Below, piece after piece: positions 9,551 through 21,890 of a DNA stretch of 64,000 nucleotides (position 1 is its first letter; each line of letters opens with the position of its first letter). The translations under genes and the position numbers were made by a program. The stretch covers positions 62,001 to 126,000 of the forward strand of contig JAQYUZ010000016.1 of the NCBI GenBank assembly GCA_033819885.1, written 5' to 3'. This stretch comes from Microbotryomycetes sp. JL201. Lineage: Eukaryota > Basidiomycota > Microbotryomycetes. The notes under the pieces are model-generated. The model was given only the letters and a program-made list of their open reading frames with translations, searched no databases and was not told the DNA's origin.

Positions 9551-11708
9551 TGTTGAAATCCAATCTTTTGATTTGTGCACTGAACAGAGCGCGTGTCGTC
9601 AAAGAGACAGGCGAGAAGCCCGCCAAGGGCAGTGGCACCCGTCCGCAGCAAGGTCATCTGACCTCTCAAAAATCTCAGATGACGCCTTGCGGGACTGCTG
9701 AGAGCGATGCGTACACGCTGATTTATGCATTCTAGTCTTCGACACGTGTCACAAAGGAAACGGCAGCCGACTTTAAAGTCACGTGACCTTGTGGGCGTGT
9801 TTGGCCGACACCAAATCTTGATACCGAATGCTTCCCCTACGAATTTCCGCTTGACTGGGAGGTATAAATGAACACTATTTCTTGATACCAGTGAAGCGGT
9901 CCAACGGATCAACATCGCTTCAGCCCCGACAGGCGAAGACTAGCTATAGACAATGCGGCGGGTCCACGACATGACACAGACTCCTTGTTGTGAAGAATGC
10001 AAGCAAGTTTCGACGTGAAAGGTTCGCGATACCGCAAGAACGGTCACGCTGTGCTCTCACTGTGCTCCAAGTCGATGCAGATCCCTCAAGCCTGCTGCAA
10101 ATATCAGTGAAAGTGCCTGTGAGTGACGTCTCGAGCAGTGCTGGTGCGAGGTCTCGATGTGCGAAATCGAGAGACGAGCGCGTGCAAGTATTGCCAGGAC
10201 AGGAAACGATCGCCACCGGTCGTCGCACGCGGTCAGCGCGTTGTCATTGTTTCCTGAGTGTAGAATCTAGCACTTTCAGGAAGTTTTGACGACCTAGCCC
10301 TATGGCCCGAGCCTGCGCTCATCAAAGTAAGAAGGCTCACGTGCAGAAAATGAGAGCCGACTGCGCCGCGAGGCCTCTGGCAAGAATGAATGTGAGCATC
10401 TGTAGGCCGCTTGAAAGCATCACTAGATATATTCAGGGATATCGCGGACCTCTCACTTTTCTTTCATTGCTTGGGGTCCGGGCTCTCATTTGGGGAGCTC
10501 CATCACGACGAACGCAGCTCGACCAGAAGCTTGCACACTAGAAAACAAGCTAGCCTTGGCACAAGGGTAAGGGCTGGCCGGTTCCTTTCTGTTTCGATTC
10601 CATGTCGCAGGTCTCTGAATGTCTCCGTTGGCGGCAAGTGAGCGATCACTTCCCTACTCGGGCGGCGTGGCGCTCGCCCTCCCGCTTGAGGCAAACGAAG
10701 CGCCGGCCTTGTCGCGGAAGGTGGCCGTTACAGGAAGTCGCGTTTGGTGCATGCCGATTGTCTACGATGGGTACAGAACAGGCTTCATACTCCTCGACAC
10801 AAAAAGTTCGGAAACGTCAGATTCCCGTGCATTTGCTCATTCGCATTGAGCAGGCGCGCGCGCACACGTCCTCGTTCTAGCAGGTCTCGCGACTGTCTCC
10901 GCCCAGAGCAGGCAAGGAAAACACAGCGGAGCACTGCACCTTGGTCACAATCAACTTGCTTTCTCTTCCTCCTTCATTCATTCATTGCTTGGTCGACTGC
11001 ACTTTCAGCAGCTACCGGCATACAGGTACGAAAAGTTTTGCTCGCTTTGGCGACGCCACGCTCCCATCGCGCGCGCTCGCCACGAGAGCGGCGCACGCTT
11101 CCGAGCAGGGACCGCGCGCTGATCATGGCATTTGTTGCAACCAGAAGCAGCGACTGGGCAAGTATACACGACGTCTCATCCCCGCTGTTGCGTGACTGCC
11201 ATCACTTTCTCAAGGTGATCTGTTTCCGTTTGTACACACTACTGCAAACGATCCACCTGTTCGTCTCAGACACGCAACCCCTTGCGCCCGGGGCATCCAG
11301 GAGTGTGGGTCAGCTCGGAAGTGTCTCACCTTTCAACGTCAGTCGAAACTTTGGCTTGGTGCTCGCATTCATTCGTTGTCTCTGATGCCAGACTCTTAAA
11401 TGCCTTTTAGCGTCGACCCGACTCGGTCATCGCCATCATCGGCGACTGCTCGAGGAGTTGCATCGAAACCATCCGATTCGAGCGATTCGAGCCTGTCCAC
11501 TCGACGCGTTTCGCTCAGACGGTTCCTGCCTTGGCCCGTGCACCAGCGAAAGGAGAAGGCGCTGCGGCGTCTCTGCTGCGGAATCGAAGCCGTGAAAGAG
11601 AGACACTCAAGCCCGTCTCGGCTCTGACAGACTGGAAAAGTCTCTTTGACCCGAGTCGACCACCTACGTCGACGTGTGCAACCGAGTTTCGTGGCCGTTG
11701 GTGCTGTG
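9551..11708. other. 2.2-kb region without a supported gene
   Basis: Divergent spacer between the F-box gene and the Tcp11-family gene. It holds CACGTG hexamers at 9780-9785 (TCACGTGACC) and 10338-10343. Short open frames, the longest at 10744-11385, have biased, repetitive composition (Arg/Ser-rich) and no family resemblance. I regard them as chance frames or long 5' leader of the downstream gene. It is the largest gene-poor stretch here and could hide a non-coding transcript. Confidence 0.45.
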
Positions 11709-14700
11709 ATGGAGGCGTCGCACTCGGTGGCGCATCACGACGCCGGCGCGCACTCGTCGGCGCTCGGCGGCGGCAGCGCAGGCGCAAGCGCGTCACAACA
11801 TCATGCCAAAGACTCGTCGACGCAGGACTCGAGTGCGCACGATTTCAACTACTCGGTCGCCGTCTCGAGTCAATACTCGTCTCATGCGCAAACTTCCGAC
11901 GTTGCAGAATCTCGCTCCCCAGGCAGTGGCAGCTCAGATAATCAAGCACAGTGGATCGCGTCACAAGAAGCGTGCATGCACAGCCTGGCGACGTCGTCAT
12001 CCTCCTCCTCCCCGACGACCACGTCCGCTGCACCACAAGCAGGTGATGCACAGACCATGCGATCGACATACCTCGCGCGCTCGGGCCCAGTGGCGCCCGA
12101 ACCCGCATCAAGAGACGACAATGACTCGGTGGCCCCGGCGCAAATCCAAGAACGTCGCAGGTCCGTGCAAGACCTCGTGTCCGAGTGCATGCACGTCGGA
12201 ACCTCCACCGCTGTCGACGGCGTGAGCGCGCCCGAGCAGCCCTGTTCGTCCGCCTCGAGACGTCACTCGCGCCGTTGGTCCGGTATCGTCTACGATCCTT
12301 CTGCGGGCACGAACGCGACTCGTCTGCGTTCTGATCGCAAGTATCGTCCGACCTCGCGTGCGACGTCGTACAGTTTGCCAGGCTCGCCCTCGCCACCGTC
12401 CCACTTTGTCGCCACCCATCTCAGATATCGTTCACAAGCGCTGCGACGCAGAGCCACATCGTTGCCACCTCCAGCCAGACTTTCTGCAGACTCGCCTCCA
12501 CCTCCCAACGAAGCAAAGAGCGCTTTCATGGACTCGTCAAGCTCGCCCCGCGATCCCAAACAGCTAGTACGGGACATGGTACCATCCGCGTCGGCACGCT
12601 CGCAGTCACCTTCATTTGCACCTTGCACATCGGTTTGGCACCACAGGCAAAGGCGGGAGGAACGCTTGCTGTTGGCTTCAAGCATGACCGGAAAAGATGA
12701 CCGGCGACGACCTCGAGTTTTGTCGCAAGGGGATCTACTCGCGCATCACGCGGTCCGCACGCTCAAGAAAGGCTCAAGGGTTATCATTACACCAACGTCC
12801 TTGTCGCCACCCATCACAAAAGCAACATTGCGCGAGCTTGACTTGACAGAGATTCTCCGCAACCCCCAGCTCCGTCACGACAGCGTGTTTGACCCAAACT
12901 TGATGTTTCGACCAAATTATGATGGCGAAAGGTGGGTCACAACAAAACGATTTGCAGACGGACCCGATCGCTAATGTCATCATTGCCAGGGGCGACAGGA
13001 AGCGCGAGCTGGCCTCGCAATACTGGATCGCCGTCGCTCGCGAGCTTAATAACCGGTGCCGCTGCACGACATTTCTGGACGGAGTAGTCTTGCCATGCAT
13101 CTGCTCTACGTCTACTTTGGGCGCGAGCAGATTGTTTGACAGGCTGCCATCGCGCATCGCGCCTCTCGTTCACGAGCTGCGAGCGATAGTCTTATCACTG
13201 CTGCCGTCCCCGACTTCGTCCACGCCAGTCTGGTCAACGTCATCGTTGTCGTCGTCGTCGTCGAACTTTGTCACTCGCGACCAGATTTTTGAAACGCTCG
13301 ATCCGGCCTTCATCTCGCAGCAGTTGACGAGAGGTGTGCTAGACGTAGGCAACTTGGCAACGTTCTTGGGACGAACACTCAAGATGCATTGTGCACCGAT
13401 GCGTGACGCCCTCGTCGATGAGATGGTAGAGTCGTGCACAGGTGACAATGTCGTCGGAGGTTTGCGCCTCTGCTTTGAGATTCTCGAGTTGATGAAGTTG
13501 GTCAGTCGATCTTGCGCCGGTTTGAACATGTCGCAATACTGACCGGACGCACACACAGGATGTCGCGAATCATCAGCTCCGCACATTACGACCTTATCTC
13601 GTCCAAACTGCTCTCGACTTTGAGCAACGGTTCTTCAACGACGTCGTGCTTCAACGATCATCGCCTGCGATTCGTCCCTCACTTGCGACAGCCACGCAGT
13701 GGCTCTCTAAATCAATCTCGGCTGCTCACCTCACGTCTTCGACAACGTCTTGGGGAGCAGTGCCCGCAGTCGTTCGGGAGGGCGTCCTCTCGCTGGTGTT
13801 CGAGACATCAATCCTGCCAGAGACGTTTCAACTCGACGCGTACCGGCTGTCGGCGTTTCACTCGGACGTCACCGATTTGACCTGCGTGTATCTTCTTTTG
13901 AGCTTGTTCAAGCAGCTGGCGGCTCCTGCGAACCCGACAGAGCTTCAACTGGACGACATGCGACGCGAAATTTGGTGCATTCTCGCCTCGGTCAACCATG
14001 CCGCGTCTGATGAAAGCTCTCAAGCATCACCGACAGGTGCCGTTACTGGCTTGGCCAAACTGGACACGTCGGCTTGGAAAGCGAGCGTCCAAGACGCTGG
14101 CTTGCAACTCGCCGCTCGAGCCCATTCCATCAAGACTGGGTCAGTTTCGACGCCAGACAAGCAGACGCTAGCGGTCGTCAAGTCGTATATCTCGACGCAC
14201 TTGAACACCAACTCGAAAGTGTTTCAATTGCTGCAAGCACGACTCAAGGCGACGCTTTCATGTGTCATCCAGGAAGAATTGGCTACGGAAGACAATCGCA
14301 CCTGGTGGTTGTCTTCGACAGAAATTCCCATTCCAACACCAATCAACGGCGATCAGTCAGCGCCGACGCCTGGCTCGCGCAAGTCGTGCGCTTCTCGACC
14401 CATTTCGCTCATGGTTGACCCCACAATCGTCGCCATCACTCCGAGTCGAAGCTTGAAGCGTCAGCTCGACACACAACAGCCAGACCACTCGGGCAAGAAG
14501 ATTAAGACGAAGGCTGGTACCCCAGCACCTGCTCGTTCTGTCAACGCGCTTGCGGCAGCGGATTTCGAATCACTTTTAATCAAGAATGGCTTGACGCCAC
14601 TCAAGAATGAAGTCAAAGTGCTCGGTCAACGCATCGCACGTGTTACATCCTTTCATTTGGCCGTGTACCGTGAATGGTATGCAAAGATATTGACGAGTTT

Positions 14701-14710
14701 GCGCGAATGA
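11709..14710 (+). CDS. Tcp11 (T-complex protein 11)/Sok1 family protein
   Basis: Exons 11709-12931, 12990-13500 and 13559-14710, with introns of 58 nt. The first in-frame ATG is MEASHS. About 400 residues of disordered Ser/Ala/Arg-rich sequence are followed by the Tcp11 domain, recognised by FDPNLMFRPNYDGERGDRK across the first splice, RDALVDEMVESC, and LRPYLVQTALDFEQRFF after the second splice. A KKIKTK basic patch and a helical C-terminus with HLAVYREWYAKIL follow. In yeast SOK1 was found as a suppressor of cAMP-dependent kinase loss, so a signalling role is plausible (inference). Length, about 960 residues, fits fungal members. It converges on the MOSC gene with a 148-bp spacer. Confidence 0.88.
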
Positions 14711-14858
14711 ACGAGGACAAGCTGTGTTTGTCCTCACGCTTCGAAACCTTTTTAATGACAACAGATGCACACACGTAGACACTTGATTGTTTTTTCTTCT
14801 TCTGATGAATGAGATTGCATTTTTCAACCCGAACGAGAGCTTGCGGTTACGTAGAGAG

Positions 14859-16270
14859 TTACTGTTCGTATGAGAGGTCTTCTGGTCTCACAGGCGTTCC
14901 ATTAGCACGACGGTCTTCGAACTTGCGAACGACAGTGACTTTGTCGCCGACCCGTATTTTTGCGACTGACAGGAACCGAACACGTTCATGTTAGTCTAAA
15001 TTTGTTGATCTGGAGAGAAAGCAGACTGACTCGAGTTTTGAGGACAGACAGACACGCCAAAGCACAGCTTGCGAGGCGACTTGAAAGAGACGAATCTATC
15101 TTTTTTCATAAACATGTCTGGCACGACAGGATCACGGGCGGCCGTGTCCGGATCCATGCTTGGTACGGGACATCGAGCGCACCGCTGAGCGATCAAAAAG
15201 TCTGCTTTCCTGTCTGCGTCAAGTTTGCCTTGTGAAGGGTCGTCGCCTGGCGTGATTTCAACTTGTGCCCAACTGTCTTCTTCCCAAGGCTGCAAAACTC
15301 CCGCCGGCGCATTGACAACAACGTTTCCTCTGAACCTGTTGATCTCGATGCCCTTGCCGCTCTTTCTCCACCGCTCGACATCAAACTTTGAAGCAAACTC
15401 TTTGGCGACTTGGTCATCGTACTTGACTCGATGGTCCAAATCTTGCAAGCTTGCACGACTAACGAGCAAGACTGGATACTCGTCTGCCCAAGACACTGAA
15501 GGATGATCCTCGTACTCGAACCGTGCCTGCGGCAAGTCTTGAGCGTACCCTTCCGGACCTGCCATCCTCAAATCGAACCCTTTCTGCACGAGAATGACTC
15601 TTCGACCCATGAAAGCAGACAAGTCTTCAGTCAATTCTCTAGATCCGACGATGAATCCGTCGAGGCCGTTGTCATGCCAGATTGAGACGTCATTAATATG
15701 ATTGTCAGCATCGTCTTGATCTCGCGTCGGTCGCTCCAGTGAAACGAAGTGGGTTGTCCGTTTCGAGTTTGGGTCTGTGGCGTCGGCAGGGATCGTCAAC
15801 GCGAGCTGCTTCTTGTCCACGTCAATGGCAGTCTCGATCAGCAGCATCTTTTCCGAGATAAAAACAAGGTCGTCAGAAAGGGTAAGCTGTTCAAGTGCCA
15901 GTCACGCACTTTTGGGATCGTTCTCGCGGTCAAGAACCGATGCGTGTCTGCGTCACATATTACGAATTCTCTGTCGTACTGCAGGCCACTCGGTAGCACT
16001 GTAGCTTCTTGAACTTGCACACCCCTGCATGACTGTGTGCGTCCAGAGCACAGTCTGTCAATTCAGTCGGAGATCCGAACTCGCCCTGTCTGGGCTCACT
16101 TTGACCGGAAAGACTAGCCCATCGGGTATAGCCAAGGTCAGTTGAACCGTCTCAACTACTCAAAAGCATGGTCCTAGTGCAAACGCACTCCACAGCTGTT
16201 CGATTGCAGGCTGGGCTTGACTCGGCTTGTTTGCGCCGCCGCTCCACAACCGTTGCAGTAAGCCAGCCAT
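14859..16270 (-). CDS. MOSC-domain protein (mARC/YcbX-like)
   Basis: Five exons: 16270-16189, a 14-nt exon 16113-16100, 16032-15910, 15847-15031 and 14965-14859. They sum to exactly 381 codons (380 residues). The short exon is needed to make AIEQLWIFPVKSCRG, the hallmark start of the MOSC N-terminal beta-barrel. The MOSC domain follows, with GRRVILV, the VDRWRKS-type helix region, RFRGNVVVNAP and the cysteine motif QRCARCPVP. The last exon supplies the ending KIRVGDKVTVVRKF. Family members bind molybdenum cofactor through a conserved cysteine; mARC proteins reduce N-hydroxylated compounds with cytochrome b5. The short N-terminus MAGLLQRLW may be a targeting or anchor segment, but this is not clear. 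All four introns are GT-AG. Confidence 0.9.
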
Positions 16271-16470
16271 TTCAACAGCGTGCACGTGCACAGTCGAATC
16301 GGTTGTTTGGAGGCGAAGCCGAGACGGAAAATCGGCTCGCACAGGAAGAGAACGAGAGAATTCTGACCGTTCGGTCCGCAAGTTCATGCGGGGTAAAAAT
16401 GCACTTTTGATTTTGATCAATTCGATACAACACACGAAGCCATTCACCAAGATATGATCTGTCAGCTCGA

Positions 16471-19400
16471 TTACTTTTTGACAGCCGAACTCGTCGCCGT
16501 TGTCGCCTTGACATCTTCTTCGACTAATTCGGAAGCAATCTCAAGCAATGTCCTCATGTCCTTGCCCTCATTCTTGGGGTCCTTGAGCACCACAGGCCAA
16601 GTGTGTCCGTGGTGAGGGTCGGCGGCAGTGGCCTTGTCGAGCACGATCTGTTTGTGCGCCTATGCCCACGTTGATAAATCAGCCATCGATACGTCTCTTT
16701 CATTCACAGTCGCACGATCAGCACTCACCTCGTCACCATGATTCTTTTCAAACTTCCACCACCAGGCCCAAGCGTCGCCGTAATCTCCGTCTGCTTGTAC
16801 AGCTCGACCAAACCAATCCCGAGCCTTTTCGACTTTGCGTTCGGCCCAAAACAGCCTCGCGACCGTGACAATGACAGCCGGCGCATTGTTGGTCTTTTTG
16901 AGAGCGTCAACCGATCGAGACTTGCGTGTTGGCCGTGGCTCGCTCCAGACAGAGTACGAGTGCAAGAGGCCAGACGTAGGCAACGCTTGCAGAGCTGCAT
17001 CACCGAATCCAGCCAAGCCCTGTATCAGCGCCACACACCCTTCAGGGGCGGCCAAGAAAATCCAAACGCTTACCGCGAGCGAGCATGCCTTTTGCTGCGC
17101 CACTATCGTCGCGCTCTTCGACCTTGACGCTCTCGAGCCAAATTTCTTCGCTCTTTGGGTTGAGACTCCTGGCTTTCTCGAGTAACGCGCGCGCTTTGAT
17201 CCTCACGCCCACGTCTTCCTCCAGCCTCGACGTCATGAGCCACAACGCAACGCTGTGAGGGCATTTTTTGACAGCAGTCGCAAGTGCCTCGCGAGCGGCT
17301 TGCTTGTTAGGCGGCTGTTGCGACAACAACAGCTGTGCCAGGATTAGATGCAATTTGTCGGCGGTTGGGTACTTGGCAAGACCGTTCTTGACCATCTCCA
17401 GAGCCGACTCTGTCGTACCATGTGACCGTTCAAATACGGCACTCTTGATCCAGATCTAGCGAGAACAAGTCCCGTGAGCCTTCCAAAACAGCTCGTGCGC
17501 TCATACGAGGGCGACACTTACCCTGTCAGTTCCAGCGACCTCACGAGCACGCTTCATCAATTCGCGAGCGGCGTCGGTCTCGCCATTCTCGGCCTCGAGC
17601 TTGACGGCAGCCAACCAAATGCCTTCGCTGTCAGGATTGGCTTCAAACGCGCGACCGAGGATCGCTCGCGCGCCGGCGACATCTCCTCCGACCCAAGATT
17701 CTTTCGCCGCCATGAGCTGAGAATCGACAAAGGAAGCACCAACGCCGTCAGCTACTCACTGTCCTGAAACCAAGGAAAGAGAACTTACCCAGAGAACTTC
17801 GGCCTGTGGCACAGATTGAACAGCCCTCTCGAGCAAAGCCAACAGCGATTCTCTCGTGCCGTGAGTCTTTTCCAACTCTGCAGCCTTCCTCCAAATCGCC
17901 TGCTTCTGAGGAAACACGTTCAGGCAGTACGCGTAGATCGCCCTCGCAGCTGCAATCATGCCCTTTTGCTCCATCGTCTTGGCGTCGTCCATCCAAGTGT
18001 CTTGCCTGTCTTCCTCTTCGATGTCGAGATGCAATGTCGCTTTGATAATTGCTTGACATGTGATGACACTTCCTTGGGCCTCGCATCGCTCTGCTTCTGC
18101 CAACCATTGCTCTCGTGATAATTCTGCACCATTCTTTTTCAATGCTGCAACACCATTGGCAATGATGGCATCGACTTGAGACGTGTTGCCTTCTTGCTCT
18201 TGCAACCTGCCTGCGGCAATCCAAATCTCGTGAGAAGTCGGAATCGTCTTGCGAGCCTTGTTGAGAACCTGGCGAGCCCTGTCTGGCGTTTCGAGCCGAG
18301 CGAGAGCAAGCCAAAGTTCTTGGGAATGTGGAATGACCTCGACCGCGCGAGCAAGCAAAATTCGAGCATCTTCTGGGTTCTCTTCCAGCTTCACACACTC
18401 TTTCCACAACTTGACAGAAGCAGGGATGTACTCCAGAGCTGTAGCGTCGAGTCATCAGTTTCTATTGCAGTCTTTGTCGCTACACGTTCCTCAGACATAC
18501 CTTTTCGCAAGACTCGTTTCTTTGAATTAACGTCGGTCTCGAGCTCGACGGCTCTCAGCCAAATGCGAACAGACTGTGGCAATTCTTGCACTGCATTTGC
18601 CAAAATCACCTTGGCATTTTCAGGAGTCTGTGGCAGCAAGCGTCAGTCAAGTTCGATCAAACTGATTTTCCTTTCGTGCAGCCTACGTTCAACTCGCTTG
18701 CAGCGATCCACACGTCCTCGTTTTTGGAGCAGTGCTGACAGCCTTCAGCGATAAGCTTCCGAGCTTGAACAGACTTGCCGGCAACGTTTTCGAGCCAAGC
18801 AGCGGCCACCCAGCCTGGAGCATGCTTCGGGTTCGTCTTGATCAAGCTCTGAAGCAAGGCTCGTGCTCGTTTGATGTCGCTGTTTCAATGTCGAGCAAAT
18901 GTCAGCGCCGGGGGAACAGCAGAATTGTCGTATACGCGTCGCACGAACCCAATTTCGGCGGATGATTTGAGTACCTGGCTGTCGAGACTCGTCAAGTAAC
19001 CTTTTGGATCGATCGTCGTTGCTCCTGAGGCCGAGTCCGATCCGGCGGCTTGCTGTTCCAGTTTAATAGACAACATTTTACCTCGAGCTTGGCCAATCTC
19101 CGTAAAGTCGGTCAAGCCGCCGTCTGCTGGCGTCTCCATTCCGTCCTTTGAGCACAACGCATTGGTCAGGAAAGCATCGGTAAGGAAGTTGCCAGACGTT
19201 CGGGCGGTAGGTAAACCAGCATACCTTCATCTGCCGTTCGTCGAGCGAAGATTCAAGCGCGTTGCTGTCTCGAGCGCCAATAAGAACGCTGTCTGGCACG
19301 ACATACGATCGGCCTTCCAGCCGAGCTTTCTTGACGCGATTGCCAACCATGTTGTTGACCTCGGCTGATCGGTGACGGGACCGAAATCAACAGATGGCGG

Positions 19401-19934
19401 GTCAGCAACGTGGCGAGAACGAGCCGAAGAAACTCACGCAAGTTGTTCCATTGCTCGTCCGTCATGTCTGCCAGTCCACGTTTCAGATCCGCAAACTGGC
19501 TTTGGATTGTCGGATTTTCTTTCCGAAACTTTTCTTCTTCCTCCCTCTCGCGAGCTTCACGACGAGCTTTTCGACGGGCCTCGATTTTCGCGTCAACCGA
19601 AGCATAGATGCGGTCTGCCTCTTCGTCATCTGCCTCATATACACCACCTGTCGATATCGTCGTCGAGTCGTCAGGAAATGCGATTCTACATTACGCTTTG
19701 CCAGGGCCAAAGAAGGCCAGCTTGCGAGCGAGACCCACCTGCGAACAAGCCCGTTTCATTCTCTGGGTCTTGAAACTGTTCAGTGTCTGCTCCTGTCTCG
19801 GCTGCATCGTCTGCGCCAGCTGCTCCTTCTGCTGCGTCTGGTACGGCTTCACGTGCAGGACCAATGTCGGACCGTGTCGTGAAACCTGAAGCGCCACGCC
19901 CAAGACCAGCGACATAAGATGGTGGAGGTTTCAT
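16471..19934 (-). CDS. PRP6: Pre-mRNA splicing factor Prp6 (U4/U6.U5 tri-snRNP)
   Basis: Eleven exons: 19934-19739, 19647-19438, 19364-19225, 19145-18949, 18879-18687, 18627-18501, 18438-17789, 17716-17522, 17455-17074, 16994-16729 and 16659-16471. They give exactly 915 codons including the stop, close to the human protein's length. The N-terminal PRP1 domain is plain ([20 protein letters not shown], then [15 protein letters not shown] and SIDPKGYLT-type sequence). About 18 half-a-TPR (HAT) repeats follow, such as [16 protein letters not shown] and [14 protein letters not shown], then [10 protein letters not shown] and [14 protein letters not shown]. Prp6 bridges U5 with U4/U6 in the nucleus. 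The number of introns in a splicing factor is notable but fits this intron-rich genome. Confidence 0.96.
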
Positions 19935-20589
19935 TTTGAGCTATTGTCGGATGATCCAAATTGATGTCGGTACGAGTCGAGCACGACAAGGATCGAGTCA
20001 GCTCGTGCTCAGCTGCAAGCCCAGGCTCACGCCGCAGTCATCCATACTAGAGGCCGCTATTAAGGACACTCACAAAGGCATACTTGTCGCCCATCAAGAG
20101 GTGAGCTGCACGAGCAGGGCGTGTGTGCGTAATACGATTGGACCGGCACGGCAACGCATCAATGGATCTTGTCAGGTCCGATGCCACCGACAGGCAAGCA
20201 CAGGCAGGTAGAAACACGCACCCATCCTGACTAGCTGTGCAACCAGCCGCGACGTCTGCGGACGAGCTCAAAGTCGGAGCGCAGCGAAGCGAGAACGGGT
20301 CCGAGCGCGCTTTACTGCATCGATCCGCAATGACTGGTGTAGTACTTACGCATCAGAGGGGTGTAGAGAAGCATATCATCGTAGTACAGCAGTTCGTAGA
20401 CAAAGGAAAATGAAGGTTGTGGACGGAGGGACTGTTAAAGAAGTAATAGAAATAGAAAACGAGTGTAGAGGCAAAGAAGCAGAGGAAAACACATGGTTGA
20501 GAAAAACCTAGCGTCCTTTGTGAAAATGTGCGCGTGTGTGTCTGGCGCCCAAGCCAATCTCGCTCGTGCAAGGCTTCGTTTGATCTCGT
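19935..20589. other. Spacer between PRP6 start and RHO1 end
   Basis: Contains the PRP6 upstream region and the RHO1 3' untranslated region, both genes lying on the minus strand. An A/T-richer part lies at about 20400-20480. No other gene or repeat is seen. Confidence 0.45.
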
Positions 20590-21387
20590 CTAAAGGATCA
20601 AACACTTTGACTTTTTGTGCTTCTTGTTGGACAAGAGCGCGAGGCGCGTCGCCGTCTCAAACACTTCGCGCACTCCCTCGCCTGTCTTTGCTGAGCACTC
20701 TAGATATCTCGTCGCGCCAATCTTGTTTCGGACCATCTCGCCCTGGTGGAAATGGCAGGAATGTGATCAGTTGGCTGCCACGACAAGTCAAGAATGGCAG
20801 GACGACATGATCACGTACCTCTTGAGCGGTTACTGGTCGCTGACTTGTCCGCCTGAGCTCGTCGATCGTCTTTGGGTCGTTTCGCAAGTCCTTTTTGCAG
20901 CCGACGAGAATGATGGGCAAACCCGAACAAAAGTGGAGTACTTCAGAGATCCATTTCTCTTGGACGTTATCGAGCGAGTCTGGCGAGTCGACGGCGAAGC
21001 AGATGAGGATCACGTGCGAGTCGGGGTACGAGAGCGGGCGCAACCTGTCATAGTCTTCCTGGCCGGCAGTATCCCACAGCGCGAGCTCGACTCGCTTGCC
21101 ATCGACGACAACGTCGGCGACGTAGTTTTCAAAGACAGTTGGGACATAGACCTGGCGGTGTGGACGAGTGTGAGCTCGGCGGGGTTTGAATAAAACGACA
21201 GACTCGATCGTGTGCGCACCTCGGGGAAGGTGCCCTTGCTGAAGACAATGAGCAAGCAAGTCTTGCCGCATGCACCGTCACCGACGATGACGAGCTGCGG
21301 GCGATAGGAGCCGAGACGTCAGCGTCGCGAATGCGTGTGCGCGTGCGCGCGAGTGCTCACCTTGCGCCTGGCGTATGAGTCTGACAT
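20590..21387 (-). CDS. RHO1: Rho-type small GTPase Rho1
   Basis: Four exons: 21387-21361 (27 nt), 21294-21220, 21151-20819 and 20742-20590, encoding 195 residues. All nucleotide-binding boxes are present: [11 protein letters not shown] (P-loop), the switch I sequence [30 protein letters not shown] (switch II), GCKKDL and [14 protein letters not shown]. The C-terminus is a lysine-rich patch followed by CLIL, a CAAX box favouring geranylgeranylation and plasma-membrane attachment. Rho1 activates beta-1,3-glucan synthase and the Pkc1 cell-wall integrity pathway and polarises actin (family knowledge). The high match of switch and effector sequence favours Rho1 over Rho2-4. Confidence 0.95.
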
Positions 21388-21890
21388 GGCTGGCGACGGG
21401 TGGAAAAGCGACGTGTGTTCCCGAATGATCCGAAGGCTATCGAGCAGAGACGGCAAACGAGCCCGGCCGGTCAGCAATCACACGCGCGCCTTGTACAACG
21501 GAGACCCAAGCAACGGCGGGTCCAAGGCATACGAAGCGGTGCTCTGAGCTTGCAAGTCGACTGGCGAGCGCTGTGCACGCCGTCCCGGGCCGCACAGAGA
21601 GGCGGTGAGCGCGTGGACGGAACGCACGCGCGCAGGCGGTGCACGCACCCGCCGACAGCACACGACACGAGCGACGACCAGCTCAGCGCAGTCAGGCTTC
21701 TGGACGCCTGCACCAACGACACGTTCGGGCGCGCGACACGACACTCACATGCGCGACGAGGCGGGCTAGAGCGACCGCGAGATGGGTAAGGAGCAAGCGC
21801 AGGTTCAATTCTCATTACAGTCTCGGCAAATCAAAATAATCCCACGGCTACAAATCCGAGACGATCGAGTTCTGTTGTCCGCTCAGACCA
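21388..21890. other. Divergent promoter region RHO1 / HAD hydrolase
   Basis: About 500 bp between the start codons of the divergent RHO1 and HAD-like genes. It is fairly GC-rich around 21540-21790, and open frames there are on several frames at once, as expected by chance. No defined element is recognised. Confidence 0.45.

Noticed and set aside
10744-11385. A 213-codon plus-strand frame upstream of the Tcp11-family gene
   Set aside because: Arg/Ser/His-rich low-complexity translation, no recognisable domain and overlap with other frames; treated as chance or leader sequence.
12290-12685. Antisense frames over the Ser-rich N-terminus of the Tcp11-family gene
   Set aside because: Codon-biased repetitive coding sequence often opens the reverse frames; the sense frame connects to the Tcp11 domain by splicing.
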